Shown: positions 35,278-43,617, counted from the stretch's first letter. The stretch is 64,000 nucleotides of DNA from Flagellimonas lutaonensis (GCF_000963865.1 NZ_CP011071.1:434001-498000), one strand, 5' to 3'. Notes: generated from the sequence alone by a model not told the origin. Numbers and translations are program-made.

Positions 35278-35396
35278 CGTTTTCAAAGGAAAGTCGCCGC
35301 TACATTGGACAGGGTCGGGATGTCTTTGGCAAGCAAATAAACATATCGTTCTCGACTGCGCTCGAACAGACAAATTAGTTTCCTTTGAAAACGGCA
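35275..35396. repeat. 18-base perfect inverted repeat bounding an intergenic spacer
   Basis: TGCCGTTTTCAAAGGAAA at 35275-35292 and its exact reverse complement at 35379-35396 flank 86 bases with no gene. The spacer carries the near-palindrome GTTCTCGACTGCGCTCGAAC (35348-35367). CTCGAACAGACA (35361-35372) matches 10 of 12 bases of the end repeat at 58707-58718. The remaining bases up to the uvrB start at 35455 show no further structure that I can see. Confidence 0.75.
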
Positions 35397-35454
35397 GGCG
35401 CCAAAATCATTTTTTGAACGCACCGAAGTAACGGCTATTCAGTATTTTTACATC

Positions 35455-37443
35455 ATGAAATTCAAGGTAGTCGCAGAGTTCAGCCCAACCGGTGATCAGC
35501 CCCAGGCTATAAAACAATTGGTAGAGGGCATCGAATCGGGGGTCGAACACCAAACGTTGTTGGGGGTTACGGGATCGGGCAAGACCTTTACGGTTGCCAA
35601 TGTGATTGAAAAGGTACAGCGGCCTACCCTTGTACTGGCCCACAACAAGACACTAGCCGCCCAGCTATATTCAGAGTTCAAACAGTTTTTTCCTGATAAT
35701 GCCATCGAGTATTTTGTCTCGTATTACGATTATTACCAACCCGAGGCTTATATACCCACGAGCGGCACCTATATCGAGAAAGACCTTTCTATCAACGAGG
35801 ATATAGAAAAAATGCGTTTGAGCACCACCTCGTCGCTACTTTCAGGAAGAAGGGACGTGTTGGTCGTGGCATCGGTCTCGTGCCTATATGGCATTGGAAA
35901 CCCGGTGGAGTTTCAAAAGAACGTCATTTCCATCCACCGAGATCAGGTGATTCCGCGCACCAAGTTCTTAAAACTCTTGGTACAGAGCCTATATTCGCGT
36001 ACCACGGCAGATTTTAAAAACGGGAACTTTAGGGTAAAGGGCGATGTGGTGGATGTGTTTCCGGGGTATGCCGATCATGCCTTCCGCATTCATTTTTTTG
36101 GGGATGAGATTGAGGAAATAGAAGCGTTGGACCCGTTCAACAACAATGTCATCGAGGTCTACGACCACCTCAACATTTACCCCGCCAATATGTTCGTGAC
36201 CTCGCCAGATGTGCTACAAAATGCCATACACCAAATTCAGGATGATTTGGTAAAACAGGTCAACTATTTCAAGGAAATCGGTAGGCCTTTGGAAGCCAAA
36301 CGGCTCGAAGAGCGTACCAACTTTGATTTGGAAATGATCCGTGAGCTCGGCTATTGTTCGGGCATCGAAAACTATTCGAGATATCTGGATGGCCGTGAAC
36401 CGGGCACACGGCCTTTCTGCCTTCTGGATTACTTTCCGAAGGACTATCTCATGGTGATCGACGAGAGCCACGTGACCATTCCGCAGGTACATGCCATGTA
36501 CGGGGGCGACCGTTCGAGAAAGGAGAATTTGGTCGATTACGGATTTCGACTGCCCGCTGCCCTCGACAACCGCCCGTTGAAGTTCGAGGAATTCGAGGCG
36601 CTACAGAACCAAGTCATCTATGTTAGTGCCACACCCGCTGATTATGAATTGCAGCTCAGCCAAGGCATCTACGTTGAGCAGGTAATACGCCCCACTGGGT
36701 TATTGGACCCCGAAATTGAGGTTCGGCCCAGCCAAAACCAAATCGATGACCTGGTCGAAGAGATACAAAAGCGGGTAGAGCTCGATGAACGTGTATTGGT
36801 AACCACTCTAACCAAGAGAATGGCCGAGGAACTGACCAAATACCTCACACGCATAGATGTTCGGTGCAGGTATATACACAGCGATGTCGATACCCTTGAA
36901 CGGGTAGAGATCATGCAAGACCTGCGCAAAGGACTTTTTGATGTGCTCATCGGGGTCAACCTGTTGCGCGAGGGACTCGATTTGCCAGAAGTTTCACTGG
37001 TGGCCATTCTCGATGCCGACAAAGAGGGGTTTTTACGGAGCAACCGTTCGTTGATCCAGACGGTGGGGCGGGCCGCAAGGCACCTGAACGGGAAGGCCAT
37101 CATGTACGCCGATACCATTACCGAGAGCATGCAAAAGACCATTGATGAGACCAACTACCGTCGTGAAAAGCAGATGGCCTACAATACCGAGCACGGCATT
37201 ACGCCCACCGCACTCAACAAAAGCTTGGACAATGCCCTGGCAAAAAATTCGGTCTCTACCTACCACTTTGAAAAAGAGGAACTACGGGCCGCAGAACCCG
37301 ATTTGGCGTATCTGACCCCGACACAGCGTGAAAAATTGATCCGCGATAAGCGCAGGGCCATGGAAAAAGCCGCGAAGGAACTCAACTTTATGGAAGCGGC
37401 AAAGCTGCGCGATGAAATCAAAATGCTGCAAGAACAGGAGTAG
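35455..37443 (+). CDS. uvrB: UvrABC excinuclease subunit B
   Basis: Damage-verifying helicase-like subunit of nucleotide excision repair. Walker A is GVTGSGKT at 37-44. The beta-hairpin that clamps the strand is in the YYDYYQPEAYIPTSGTYIE region. The DESH motif (VIDESHVTIPQ), helicase motif III-like YVSATPADYE, motif V GVNLLREGLDLPE and motif VI QTVGRAARH follow in order. The C-terminal UVR domain (EAAKLRDEIKML), which contacts UvrC, is complete. Its length of 662 residues is normal. The gene stands alone on the plus strand, behind the repeat-rich spacer and ahead of a strong hairpin terminator. Confidence 0.98.
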   Translation: MKFKVVAEFSPTGDQPQAIKQLVEGIESGVEHQTLLGVTGSGKTFTVANVIEKVQRPTLVLAHNKTLAAQLYSEFKQFFPDNAIEYFVSYYDYYQPEAYIPTSGTYIEKDLSINEDIEKMRLSTTSSLLSGRRDVLVVASVSCLYGIGNPVEFQKNVISIHRDQVIPRTKFLKLLVQSLYSRTTADFKNGNFRVKGDVVDVFPGYADHAFRIHFFGDEIEEIEALDPFNNNVIEVYDHLNIYPANMFVTSPDVLQNAIHQIQDDLVKQVNYFKEIGRPLEAKRLEERTNFDLEMIRELGYCSGIENYSRYLDGREPGTRPFCLLDYFPKDYLMVIDESHVTIPQVHAMYGGDRSRKENLVDYGFRLPAALDNRPLKFEEFEALQNQVIYVSATPADYELQLSQGIYVEQVIRPTGLLDPEIEVRPSQNQIDDLVEEIQKRVELDERVLVTTLTKRMAEELTKYLTRIDVRCRYIHSDVDTLERVEIMQDLRKGLFDVLIGVNLLREGLDLPEVSLVAILDADKEGFLRSNRSLIQTVGRAARHLNGKAIMYADTITESMQKTIDETNYRREKQMAYNTEHGITPTALNKSLDNALAKNSVSTYHFEKEELRAAEPDLAYLTPTQREKLIRDKRRAMEKAAKELNFMEAAKLRDEIKMLQEQE

Positions 37444-37450
37444 AAAACAA

Positions 37451-37480
37451 GAAAGCACCGCCCAAAAGGGCGGTGCTTTC
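37451..37480. terminator. Bidirectional terminator between uvrB and hsp20
   Basis: GAAAGCACCGCCC (37451-37463), loop AAAA, then GGGCGGTGCTTTC (37468-37480): a perfect 13-base stem located 7 bases after the uvrB stop. It is symmetric, and the stop of the convergent hsp20 gene is 75 bases away, so it may serve both. Confidence 0.8.
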
Positions 37481-37555
37481 ATCAACTAACCAACTAAACA
37501 AACCAACCATCATGAAATGGACCGCGTGGGCCCAAACACAATACTGTTTCTTTTC

Positions 37556-37981
37556 TTAGGCAATATCAATCATTCGTTTTGGCTTTGGCAAGGCTTCTTC
37601 CTTCTTTGGAAGGGTCAACCTTAAAATACCATCAACGTAAGTGGCATTGATATTGTCTTCATTAACACTTTCTGGTAGAGTGAAAGAACGCCTAAACGAA
37701 GAATAAGAAAATTCCTTTCTGGTATAATTTTCTTCTTTTGTCTCATCTTCTCTGTTCACCTCTGACGAAATGGTCAACACACCATCTTCTACCTCAATGT
37801 TAAAGTCGTCTTTTTTCATACCTGGCATGGCCAGTTCAAGTTCAAAATCTTTTTCGTTCTCCTTAATGTTCACAGCAGGAAGATCTGTGTTTACGTTTTC
37901 CACGCCTCCCAACCAATCGGGTTTGAAAAATTCGTTCATAAAGGCAGGGAAAAGAACTCTATTGGTTTTTACTAGGCTCAT
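37556..37981 (-). CDS. Hsp20 / alpha-crystallin small heat-shock protein
   Basis: 141-residue ATP-independent holdase chaperone. The alpha-crystallin domain spans about 35-135. It contains the conserved ELAMPGMKKDDFNIEVEDG start, the loop-and-strand FSYSSFRRSFTLPE and GILRLTLPKKE. The C-terminal tail KPKRMIDIA has the I-x-I oligomer-locking motif. The N-terminal arm (MSLVKTNRVLFPAFMNEFF) is short, as in other Bacteroidota. It is monocistronic on the minus strand. Heat or general stress induction is expected for the family, but no known operator is visible in the 125 bases upstream. Confidence 0.95.
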   Translation of the reverse strand: MSLVKTNRVLFPAFMNEFFKPDWLGGVENVNTDLPAVNIKENEKDFELELAMPGMKKDDFNIEVEDGVLTISSEVNREDETKEENYTRKEFSYSSFRRSFTLPESVNEDNINATYVDGILRLTLPKKEEALPKPKRMIDIA

Positions 37982-38106
37982 GATGTTCTATTTTTTATGT
38001 TTTAGACTTCAGTTAAACATTCACCTCATCAATGGCAAAAGGTGTACCAACCCCAGCTCAATGCCTTTTTGTCATAAAAATTCAATAAGTAAATGCCAGA
38101 ATGACA

Positions 38107-38508
38107 TTAATTGTTTTGTGCGGTAAAAATGCGGAGCAATACGTTTGGAGGTACAATTTTATCGGGATATTCGTGCATGACCTCCAATACTTGGTCAATG
38201 GCAGCGGGTGGAAGCCCCATGGCCAAACCAATTTCATGAAGCTTTTGGATTTCTTGTTTGTGCTGTTCTTGGTCAATGTTCATAAGCAAAACCAACCGGT
38301 GAAACTGAACTATTCTATCGGCTTGGGACCCTAAGATTTTTTTCTTTGCTTTTTGCCTCAATAATTTTTCAAAAACCGATCTTTCGACTCCAAGGCTCAA
38401 AGCTACTTGTATGAGAAAAGCATATTCAGAAGATTTCATTTTGTCATCGACCCTGGCAAAAGCGATCAATTCAGATAATATGCTCAATTTTTCTTCGTAC
38501 GTGCTCAT
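38107..38508 (-). CDS. TerB-like protein
   Basis: 133-residue, mostly helical cytoplasmic protein with the TerB pattern: ILSELIAFARVDDKMKSSEY followed by AFLIQVALSLG, and a second half-repeat IQKLHEIGLAMGLPP. Acidic residues at the helix starts (VDDK, SEYAF) correspond to the metal-binding sites of tellurite-resistance TerB, but some appear replaced. Related flavobacterial proteins are sometimes mislabelled as UvrB. No tellurite operon (terZABCDE) is present around it, so resistance should not be assumed. It lies between hsp20 and two small exported proteins, all on the minus strand but not tightly spaced. Confidence 0.7.
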   Translation of the reverse strand: MSTYEEKLSILSELIAFARVDDKMKSSEYAFLIQVALSLGVERSVFEKLLRQKAKKKILGSQADRIVQFHRLVLLMNIDQEQHKQEIQKLHEIGLAMGLPPAAIDQVLEVMHEYPDKIVPPNVLLRIFTAQNN

Positions 38509-38562
38509 TGGTGTTCGGTTGGCCTACTACAATAACTAAAAAATAAAGGGATTAGTGTATAA

Positions 38563-38590
38563 AAAAATCCTGGGTTGCCCCGGGATTTTT
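38563..38590. terminator. Terminator after the small exported protein gene
   Basis: AAAAATCCTGGG (38563-38574), loop TTGC and CCCGGGATTTTT (38579-38590) form a 12-base stem with one G-T pair and A/T tracts on both sides. On the minus strand it lies 27 bases after the stop at 38618 and before the TerB-like gene. Confidence 0.75.
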
Positions 38591-38617
38591 CTAACTAATT
38601 CAAATAATCACTGTTTT

Positions 38618-38953
38618 CTATGCGGTGATCCGCACTGCAACGGTGTACATTTTGCCCTCTTCTGTGTTTTGGGCATCTACCTTTTTGTAGTTCAAACGGC
38701 CTTTCACAAATCCTTCAAGGGCATTGTCTTCTGTCTCAACCGACAATACGACAATTTCCCCCTCGTTGTTGAACGTAAAACGCACTTGTGCATACAACTC
38801 TCCCTCTTCAATATCGAAAGAATTGTTCTGCAGCATTTTTTGAATTTGGGTAGAAATACTTTTACTTGGTTTGTTGGCGTCAAGGTCTGCTGCCAATACG
38901 TTTCCTGATAGTAGTAGCATTGCTGCCACTAAAACTAGACTGATTTTTTTCAT
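38618..38953 (-). CDS. Small exported protein, paralogue of the 39227-39572 gene
   Basis: 111 residues with a clear signal peptide (MKKISLVLVAAMLLLSGNVLA, cleaved near ALA-ADL). The mature part of about 90 residues has a helix-like start, ISTQIQKMLQNNSFDIEEGE, and then beta strands (YAQVRFTFNNEGEIVVLSVE). The layout is like small TonB-C or BON-like periplasmic domains. I do not recognise a named family and see no catalytic residues. The neighbouring exported protein at 39227-39572 shares the order and spacing IQ/IH-LLQ-FDVEKG-ARV-F-V...V...L-GRL/RNL. They are therefore likely duplicates. Confidence 0.8.
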   Translation of the reverse strand: MKKISLVLVAAMLLLSGNVLAADLDANKPSKSISTQIQKMLQNNSFDIEEGELYAQVRFTFNNEGEIVVLSVETEDNALEGFVKGRLNYKKVDAQNTEEGKMYTVAVRITA

Positions 38954-39226
38954 GATGATTTCGTTTTAAGATTGATGATAAATTGATGAATATATTGAAA
39001 AGACGCCCCAAAAATTAAAATGTTACAACCAATTGTGGTTTTAACAGAATTTTAAACAACTTCATTCTAAAATACTTTGAAATTTCGGGTAACGGGATAA
39101 CCCCGATATGATTTAACCGAAACATCGGGTTTCGCTAAGACCATGATAGATCATCCATCGCCAGTGTTAGGTATGGAACGGCAAAACAAATTCTTACCAC
39201 CTTCATGACCTTTTGCTGAAAGCGGT
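38954..39226. other. 273-base gap with imperfect dyads, no gene
   Basis: Between the two paralogous exported-protein genes, around 39080-39137, several short inverted pairs overlap: TTTCGG with CCGAAA, CCCGAT with ATCGGG, and GGGT with ACCC. Both short minus-strand and plus-strand frames here lack any protein signature. It may hold the terminator of the 39227-39572 gene and the promoter of the 38618-38953 gene. I see no match to the flavobacterial promoter consensus with good spacing. Confidence 0.4.
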
Positions 39227-39572
39227 CTAAATTTCTGGGGTTATCTTGATATCGATAACAAAGGCATCGCTCTTCTTTTCGGTAGCGGTAAGGATGACCT
39301 TTCTCCCGTTCAAATTCCTTTTTAAGAACCATTTTAAATCCGCTCTTTTCGAATCCACCTCCACAAGTTCTATACGGTTGTCCCCGTCTACTTTGAAAAG
39401 TACCCTTGCCGTAATGGCGCCTTTTTCAACATCAAAAGTGCTGCCCTGCAATAGTTGATGGATCTGCCCAGACAAATTTTGTGGGGGATGGTCTGCCGCT
39501 GTAACGTTCGCTATGGCCACCCCATAGAATACTAGTGCGATCGGCGCCGATAATAACTTCAATTTTTTTCAT
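39227..39572 (-). pseudogene. Small exported protein gene with A7 frameshift at its start (or TTG start)
   Basis: The mature frame reads KLLSAPIALVFYGVAIANVT-AADHPPQNLSGQIHQLLQG and continues to 39227, similar in size and layout to the exported protein at 38618-38953. The only nearby ATG (39572-39570) is followed by seven A residues (39569-39563), which puts it one frame off. With six A residues it would read MKKLKLLSAPIALVFYGVAI, an ideal signal peptide. The alternative is initiation at the TTG at 39562, giving MKLLSAPIAL, which also works as a signal peptide. So the gene is phase-shifted by slippage, broken, wrongly base-called, or uses TTG. The function is unknown. Confidence 0.65.
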
Positions 39573-39718
39573 GACTCTGGTTTTATGATTAATAATTGAT
39601 GACGCCCAAATAGACGACGAAAACACCATTTATTTACCAATTATTTTCCATTTAACCCCATTTTTTGAAAATATTATAATTATTTAACAATGTTGATGCA
39701 ATTATTGTTAATATGGCC

Positions 39719-39735
39719 AAAAAAAAAAAAAAAAA
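39719..39735. repeat. 17-base poly(A) tract
   Basis: Seventeen consecutive A residues on the plus strand, directly beside the sucC terminator stem. On the minus strand it forms the T-run after the hairpin. It is the longest homopolymer I noticed in the window. Confidence 0.9.
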
Positions 39736-39759
39736 GAGGCCTGGAACGGCCTCTTTTTT
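39730..39759 (-). terminator. sucC terminator
   Basis: Read on the minus strand, AAAAAAGAGGCC, loop GTTCCA and GGCCTCTTTTTT form a perfect 12-base stem, continued by a long T-run, 19 bases after the sucC stop. The GC core of the stem is six bases. Confidence 0.85.
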
Positions 39760-39778
39760 ACACTGTATTTTAACGTGT

Positions 39779-40972
39779 CTACGACAGTAGTTCTTTGACT
39801 TTATCGGCAGCCTCTTGAAACTGCACAGCTGAGTGTACCGCCAGACCAGAATTGTCGATTATCTCCTTGGCCAATTCGGCATTGGTTCCTTGAAGTCTTA
39901 CGATAATAGGCACCTGAATGGCGTCTCCCATATTTTTGTATGCATCTACAATACCTTGTGCAACACGGTCACAACGTACGATTCCACCAAAAATATTGAT
40001 TAAAATCGCCTTGACATTGGGGTCCTTTAGAATGATCCGGAACGCTTCCTCTACCCTCTTTGCATCAGCCGTACCGCCGACATCCAAAAAGTTGGCGGGT
40101 TCGCCACCGGCCATTTTTATAAGGTCCATGGTGGCCATGGCAAGCCCCGCGCCATTGACCATACAGCCCACGTTTCCGTCTAGATCCACATAGTTAAGGC
40201 CTACGGCACGTGCCTCTACCTCAATGGGGTTTTCTTCACGAAGGTCGCGCATTTCGGCATATTGCTTTCTTCTGAACAGGGCATTGTCATCGATGGAAAC
40301 CTTTGCATCGACCGCCATGATCTTATCGTCAGAGGTCTTCAGCACCGGGTTTATCTCGAAAAGACTCGCATCGCTCTGCTCGTATGCCTTGTAAAGGGCC
40401 GTGACAAACTTGACCATTTCTTTGAAGGCCGTACCTGAAAGTCCCAGGTTGAAGGCTATCTTTCTGGCCTGAAATGGCAAAAGGCCCGTCGCTGGGTCGA
40501 TTTCCTCCGTAAAAATCAAATGGGGGGTCTTTTCAGCCACTTCTTCAATGTCCATTCCTCCTTCGGTCGAGTACATGATCATGTTGCGCCCCTTTGAACG
40601 GTTCAACAAGACCGACATATAAAACTCACTGGTCTCACTGGGGCCAGGATAGTATACATCTTCAGCAACCAAGACCTGGTGCACCTTTTTACCCTCTGGC
40701 GGGGTCTGTGGCGTCACCAAGTTCATACCAATGATGTTTCCTGCTATTTCTTCTACTTCCTTGAGATTTTTTGCCAATTTAACACCGCCGCCCTTGCCGC
40801 GCCCTCCGGCATGTACCTGTGCCTTGATAACGTGCCAGCCGGTACCGGTCTCTTGTGTCAACTGCTTTGCGGCGTCAACCGCCTCTTTGGCGTTGTGCGC
40901 AACAATGCCCCTTTGAACACGTACGCCAAAACTGGCCAAAATCTCTTTTCCTTGATATTCGTGAAGATTCAT
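39779..40972 (-). CDS. sucC: Succinyl-CoA synthetase (ADP-forming) beta subunit
   Basis: TCA-cycle enzyme subunit that carries the ATP-grasp nucleotide site and couples succinyl-CoA hydrolysis to ATP or GTP synthesis. I start at the Met at 40972 (MNLHEYQGKEILASFGV), the standard family N-terminus. A longer frame adds 35 residues with no match. The ATP-grasp motif KAQVHAGGRGKGGGVKLAK, the LFEINPVLK metal site and the subunit-contact end GGIVRCDRVAQGIV are visible. Its length of 397 residues is typical. sucD is not adjacent, so the two subunits are encoded apart. A TATTTTTG box precedes the gene on the minus strand without a well-placed TTG. Confidence 0.97.
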   Translation of the reverse strand: MNLHEYQGKEILASFGVRVQRGIVAHNAKEAVDAAKQLTQETGTGWHVIKAQVHAGGRGKGGGVKLAKNLKEVEEIAGNIIGMNLVTPQTPPEGKKVHQVLVAEDVYYPGPSETSEFYMSVLLNRSKGRNMIMYSTEGGMDIEEVAEKTPHLIFTEEIDPATGLLPFQARKIAFNLGLSGTAFKEMVKFVTALYKAYEQSDASLFEINPVLKTSDDKIMAVDAKVSIDDNALFRRKQYAEMRDLREENPIEVEARAVGLNYVDLDGNVGCMVNGAGLAMATMDLIKMAGGEPANFLDVGGTADAKRVEEAFRIILKDPNVKAILINIFGGIVRCDRVAQGIVDAYKNMGDAIQVPIIVRLQGTNAELAKEIIDNSGLAVHSAVQFQEAADKVKELLS

Positions 40973-41094
40973 AAATATGCCTTGTTTGTTTGCGCCACAA
41001 AAATAGCAAACCACGAATAGAATTAATAATTTAAAGTGATGATTTGACGATGGGGTATTCGATGTTTGCGAAGACATCGTTGTTAAAAGCCCCC

Positions 41095-41739
41095 TTACGC
41101 CCCAAAATCTTTAAAATCCAACGGGTCAAAGTTTCTAAAATGGCCGTTCATGTCGATGATTTCCTTAGTGCGGTTTATTTGGTCAAGTACCTTGATGGTA
41201 CCATCGAGATGACGTTGTATATACGACAAGCGCTCAGATTCTCGATTGAGCTTCAAAAGTTGATACTCTTGCTCAAATGAAAGGCCCATTTTATGGGCAA
41301 ATGCATAGCTATTGAATTTTTCTAAGGGAATATTGGGAAACTCGACCCCCATCAGATCATACAACTCTTTCAACAACTGCAGCACCTCTGCACGCTGCGA
41401 CTCGGGCGCATCGTATACCGACTCAAGCAGTTGCACTTCGCCCCCGGCATACAGTTTTCCGTTCATTTCATGTTGAAAAGACAATACCTTGAACACCTGT
41501 CGGGCAACGCAGACAACATCCATCTCGCCACCCTCATAGGTAGTAACCACTTCGACCAACTGTACCTCTGTACCGTAGGCTATGGTATCATCTATATACA
41601 CCGGAATACCAAACGTAACGGCCTCTTGTCTGCAATCGTTTATCAACTGCTTGTACCGCTCTTCAAAGATGTGCAGGGGGACGGTCTCCCCAGGAAAAAA
41701 GACAGATTGTAAAGGGAAAAATGGCAGTTGCATCGTCAA
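41095..41739 (-). CDS. LON substrate-binding-domain protein
   Basis: 214-residue cytoplasmic protein made of a single Lon N-terminal (peptidase S16 LON) domain without the ATPase or protease parts. The start MTMQLPFFPLQSVFFPGETV, followed by PLHIFEERYKQLI, is the classic LON signature. The second half is helical (EVLQLLKELYDLMGVEFPN, LLKLNRESERLSYIQRHLDG). Stand-alone LON proteins are widespread and poorly understood; a substrate-sorting role is assumed. It is divergent from lysA, with about 156 bases between the starts. The actual start may be the first or third codon. Confidence 0.9.
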   Translation of the reverse strand: MTMQLPFFPLQSVFFPGETVPLHIFEERYKQLINDCRQEAVTFGIPVYIDDTIAYGTEVQLVEVVTTYEGGEMDVVCVARQVFKVLSFQHEMNGKLYAGGEVQLLESVYDAPESQRAEVLQLLKELYDLMGVEFPNIPLEKFNSYAFAHKMGLSFEQEYQLLKLNRESERLSYIQRHLDGTIKVLDQINRTKEIIDMNGHFRNFDPLDFKDFGA

Positions 41740-41847
41740 TTTTTTCTAAAAATACACAGCCCATGGAGAAATGACAACTTTAGTTCTGTTTATCATTTGT
41801 TATTTTTATAACATTTTGTTGCATTTATTTTTTGTTGTGAAAAATTT

Positions 41848-41878
41848 TTGTCTTACTACCCAACAAAAGGTAGTTTTG
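41848..41878 (+). promoter_or_regulatory. lysA promoter
   Basis: TTG at 41848-41850, a 20-base spacer and TAGTTTTG at 41871-41878 fit the flavobacterial consensus. The lysA ATG at 41896 is 18 bases downstream of the box. Confidence 0.65.
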
Positions 41879-41895
41879 TGTAAAATCGACAACAT

Positions 41896-43137
41896 ATGAA
41901 GTCCACTGATCTGTTGAAAGTTGCCCGTGATTTTGGTGCACCCGTGTACGTATACGATTCTGAGAAAATTGCTTCACAGTTCAATCGTTTGTCGAATGCT
42001 TTCAAAGGTGTTGAAAACCTACGATTGAACTATGCGGCCAAGGCACTTTCGAACATCACGATCTTACGTTTGATGAACAGTTTGGGCAGTGGCCTTGATA
42101 CCGTATCCATCCAAGAGGTGAAACTTGGCCTATTGGCAGGTTTTAAGCCTGAGGCCATTATTTATACCCCGAACGGCGTGTCGTTGGAAGAAATTGAGGA
42201 AGCCGCCGCTTTGGGGGTTCAGATCAATATCGACAACCTTTCGATATTGGAACAGTTTGGAAGCAAGCATCCCGACATACCTGTTTGCATACGAATAAAT
42301 CCGCATGTCATGGCCGGGGGCAATTCGAACATATCGGTTGGGCATATCGACTCTAAGTTTGGTATCAGTATCCATCAGATACCACATCTTCTTCGTATCG
42401 TTGAGCTGACCAAAATGAACATCAACGGCATTCACATGCATACTGGCAGTGATATTCTTGACATCGATGTGTTTCTCTATGCCTCTGAAATACTTTTTGA
42501 GACAGCTAGAAATTTTAAGGACCTTGAGTTCATCGATTTCGGCAGTGGTTTTAAGGTGCCTTACAAAGAGGGGGATATTCAGACCAATGTAGAGGAATTG
42601 GGCAAAAAATTGACGACGCGCTTCAACGAATTCTGCGATGAGTATGGCAAACAACTTACACTCGCTTTTGAGCCCGGTAAGTTCTTGGTGAGCGAAGCTG
42701 GTTATTTCTTGGCCAAGGTAAACGTTGTAAAACAGACGACTTCGACCGTTTTTGCCAGTGTGGATTCTGGTTTCAACCACCTGATACGGCCAATGTTGTA
42801 CGGGGCCTCCCACGAAATAGTCAATATTTCAAATCCCAAGGGGCGCGAGCGTTATTACTCGGTGGTAGGGTATATCTGCGAAACCGATACATTTGGCAGC
42901 AATCGCAGGATCAACGAAATCACCGAAGGTGACATTCTCTGTTTCAAAAATGCGGGTGCCTATTGTTTTACCATGGCCAGCAACTACAACTCACGTTACC
43001 GTCCGGCAGAGGTGCTTTGGCACCAGAACAAGGCATATTTGATTCGTGAACGTGAAGATTTCGACGACATCTTGAACAATCAAATAGATGTGAAAGAACT
43101 TTTCTCGACTCGAAAAGAACGGGTTTCGGCAAAATAG
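41896..43137 (+). CDS. lysA: Diaminopimelate decarboxylase
   Basis: PLP enzyme (fold type III) that makes L-lysine from meso-diaminopimelate. The PLP-binding Lys is in NYAAKALSN, the conserved His and Ser are in GIHMHTGSDI, the phosphate-binding EPGKFLVSEAGYF follows, and the active-site Cys of the other subunit is in GYICETDTFG. Its length of 413 residues is normal. The stop is one base before the DUF3995 gene start, so the two are co-transcribed. Together with dapD at 7910 it shows a complete lysine route is likely in the genome. Confidence 0.96.
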   Translation: MKSTDLLKVARDFGAPVYVYDSEKIASQFNRLSNAFKGVENLRLNYAAKALSNITILRLMNSLGSGLDTVSIQEVKLGLLAGFKPEAIIYTPNGVSLEEIEEAAALGVQINIDNLSILEQFGSKHPDIPVCIRINPHVMAGGNSNISVGHIDSKFGISIHQIPHLLRIVELTKMNINGIHMHTGSDILDIDVFLYASEILFETARNFKDLEFIDFGSGFKVPYKEGDIQTNVEELGKKLTTRFNEFCDEYGKQLTLAFEPGKFLVSEAGYFLAKVNVVKQTTSTVFASVDSGFNHLIRPMLYGASHEIVNISNPKGRERYYSVVGYICETDTFGSNRRINEITEGDILCFKNAGAYCFTMASNYNSRYRPAEVLWHQNKAYLIREREDFDDILNNQIDVKELFSTRKERVSAK

Positions 43138-43138
43138 T

Positions 43139-43549
43139 ATGGAAAATGCCTTCACCCTGATCATTGGCATCATCCTACTATCGCTGGGTTTTCTGCATAT
43201 GTATTGGGGCTTTTTTGGCATCAAACACCCCGAAAAGGTGCTGCCACGGCCAAAAGACCAAGAACAGGTGGCCCTGCCGGGTAAAACTGCCACTTTTTTG
43301 GTGGGTTCCGTTTTGCTGTTGTTTGCCCTACTCTTTATTGCAAAACTGTTCAACCTTATTGTGGCCGATTGGTTGGTGTATGCACACATTTTCATTGGCC
43401 TGCTCTTTCTTGCAAGGGCCGTGGGCGATTTTAGACATATAGGCTTTTTTAAAACTATTAAAGACACCCCGTTTGCCAAGATGGACAATCGCTACTACAG
43501 CCCTCTATGTCTTCTGGTGGCCATCCTCATTGCAATTTCACTACAATGA
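43139..43549 (+). CDS. DUF3995 membrane protein
   Basis: 136-residue inner-membrane protein with four predicted helices (about 4-26, 52-72, 78-98 and 117-135). GFLHMYWGFFGIKHPEKVLP near the start and VGDFRHIGFFK before the last helix are the DUF3995 landmarks. The function of the family is unknown. It starts one base after the lysA stop, so it must be translated from the same message. The functional link to lysine synthesis is unclear, and similar pairing may simply reflect compact gene order. Confidence 0.82.
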   Translation: MENAFTLIIGIILLSLGFLHMYWGFFGIKHPEKVLPRPKDQEQVALPGKTATFLVGSVLLLFALLFIAKLFNLIVADWLVYAHIFIGLLFLARAVGDFRHIGFFKTIKDTPFAKMDNRYYSPLCLLVAILIAISLQ

Positions 43550-43617
43550 TGGTAAATACTTTTTTGGCACAATTTTCGTTAGTTTTGATATAGTCGATAG
43601 ACTAAAACCTCAAATTT

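Noticed and set aside
38107-38508. Tellurite-resistance locus
   Set aside because: Only one TerB-like domain is present, with no other ter genes; resistance cannot be inferred.
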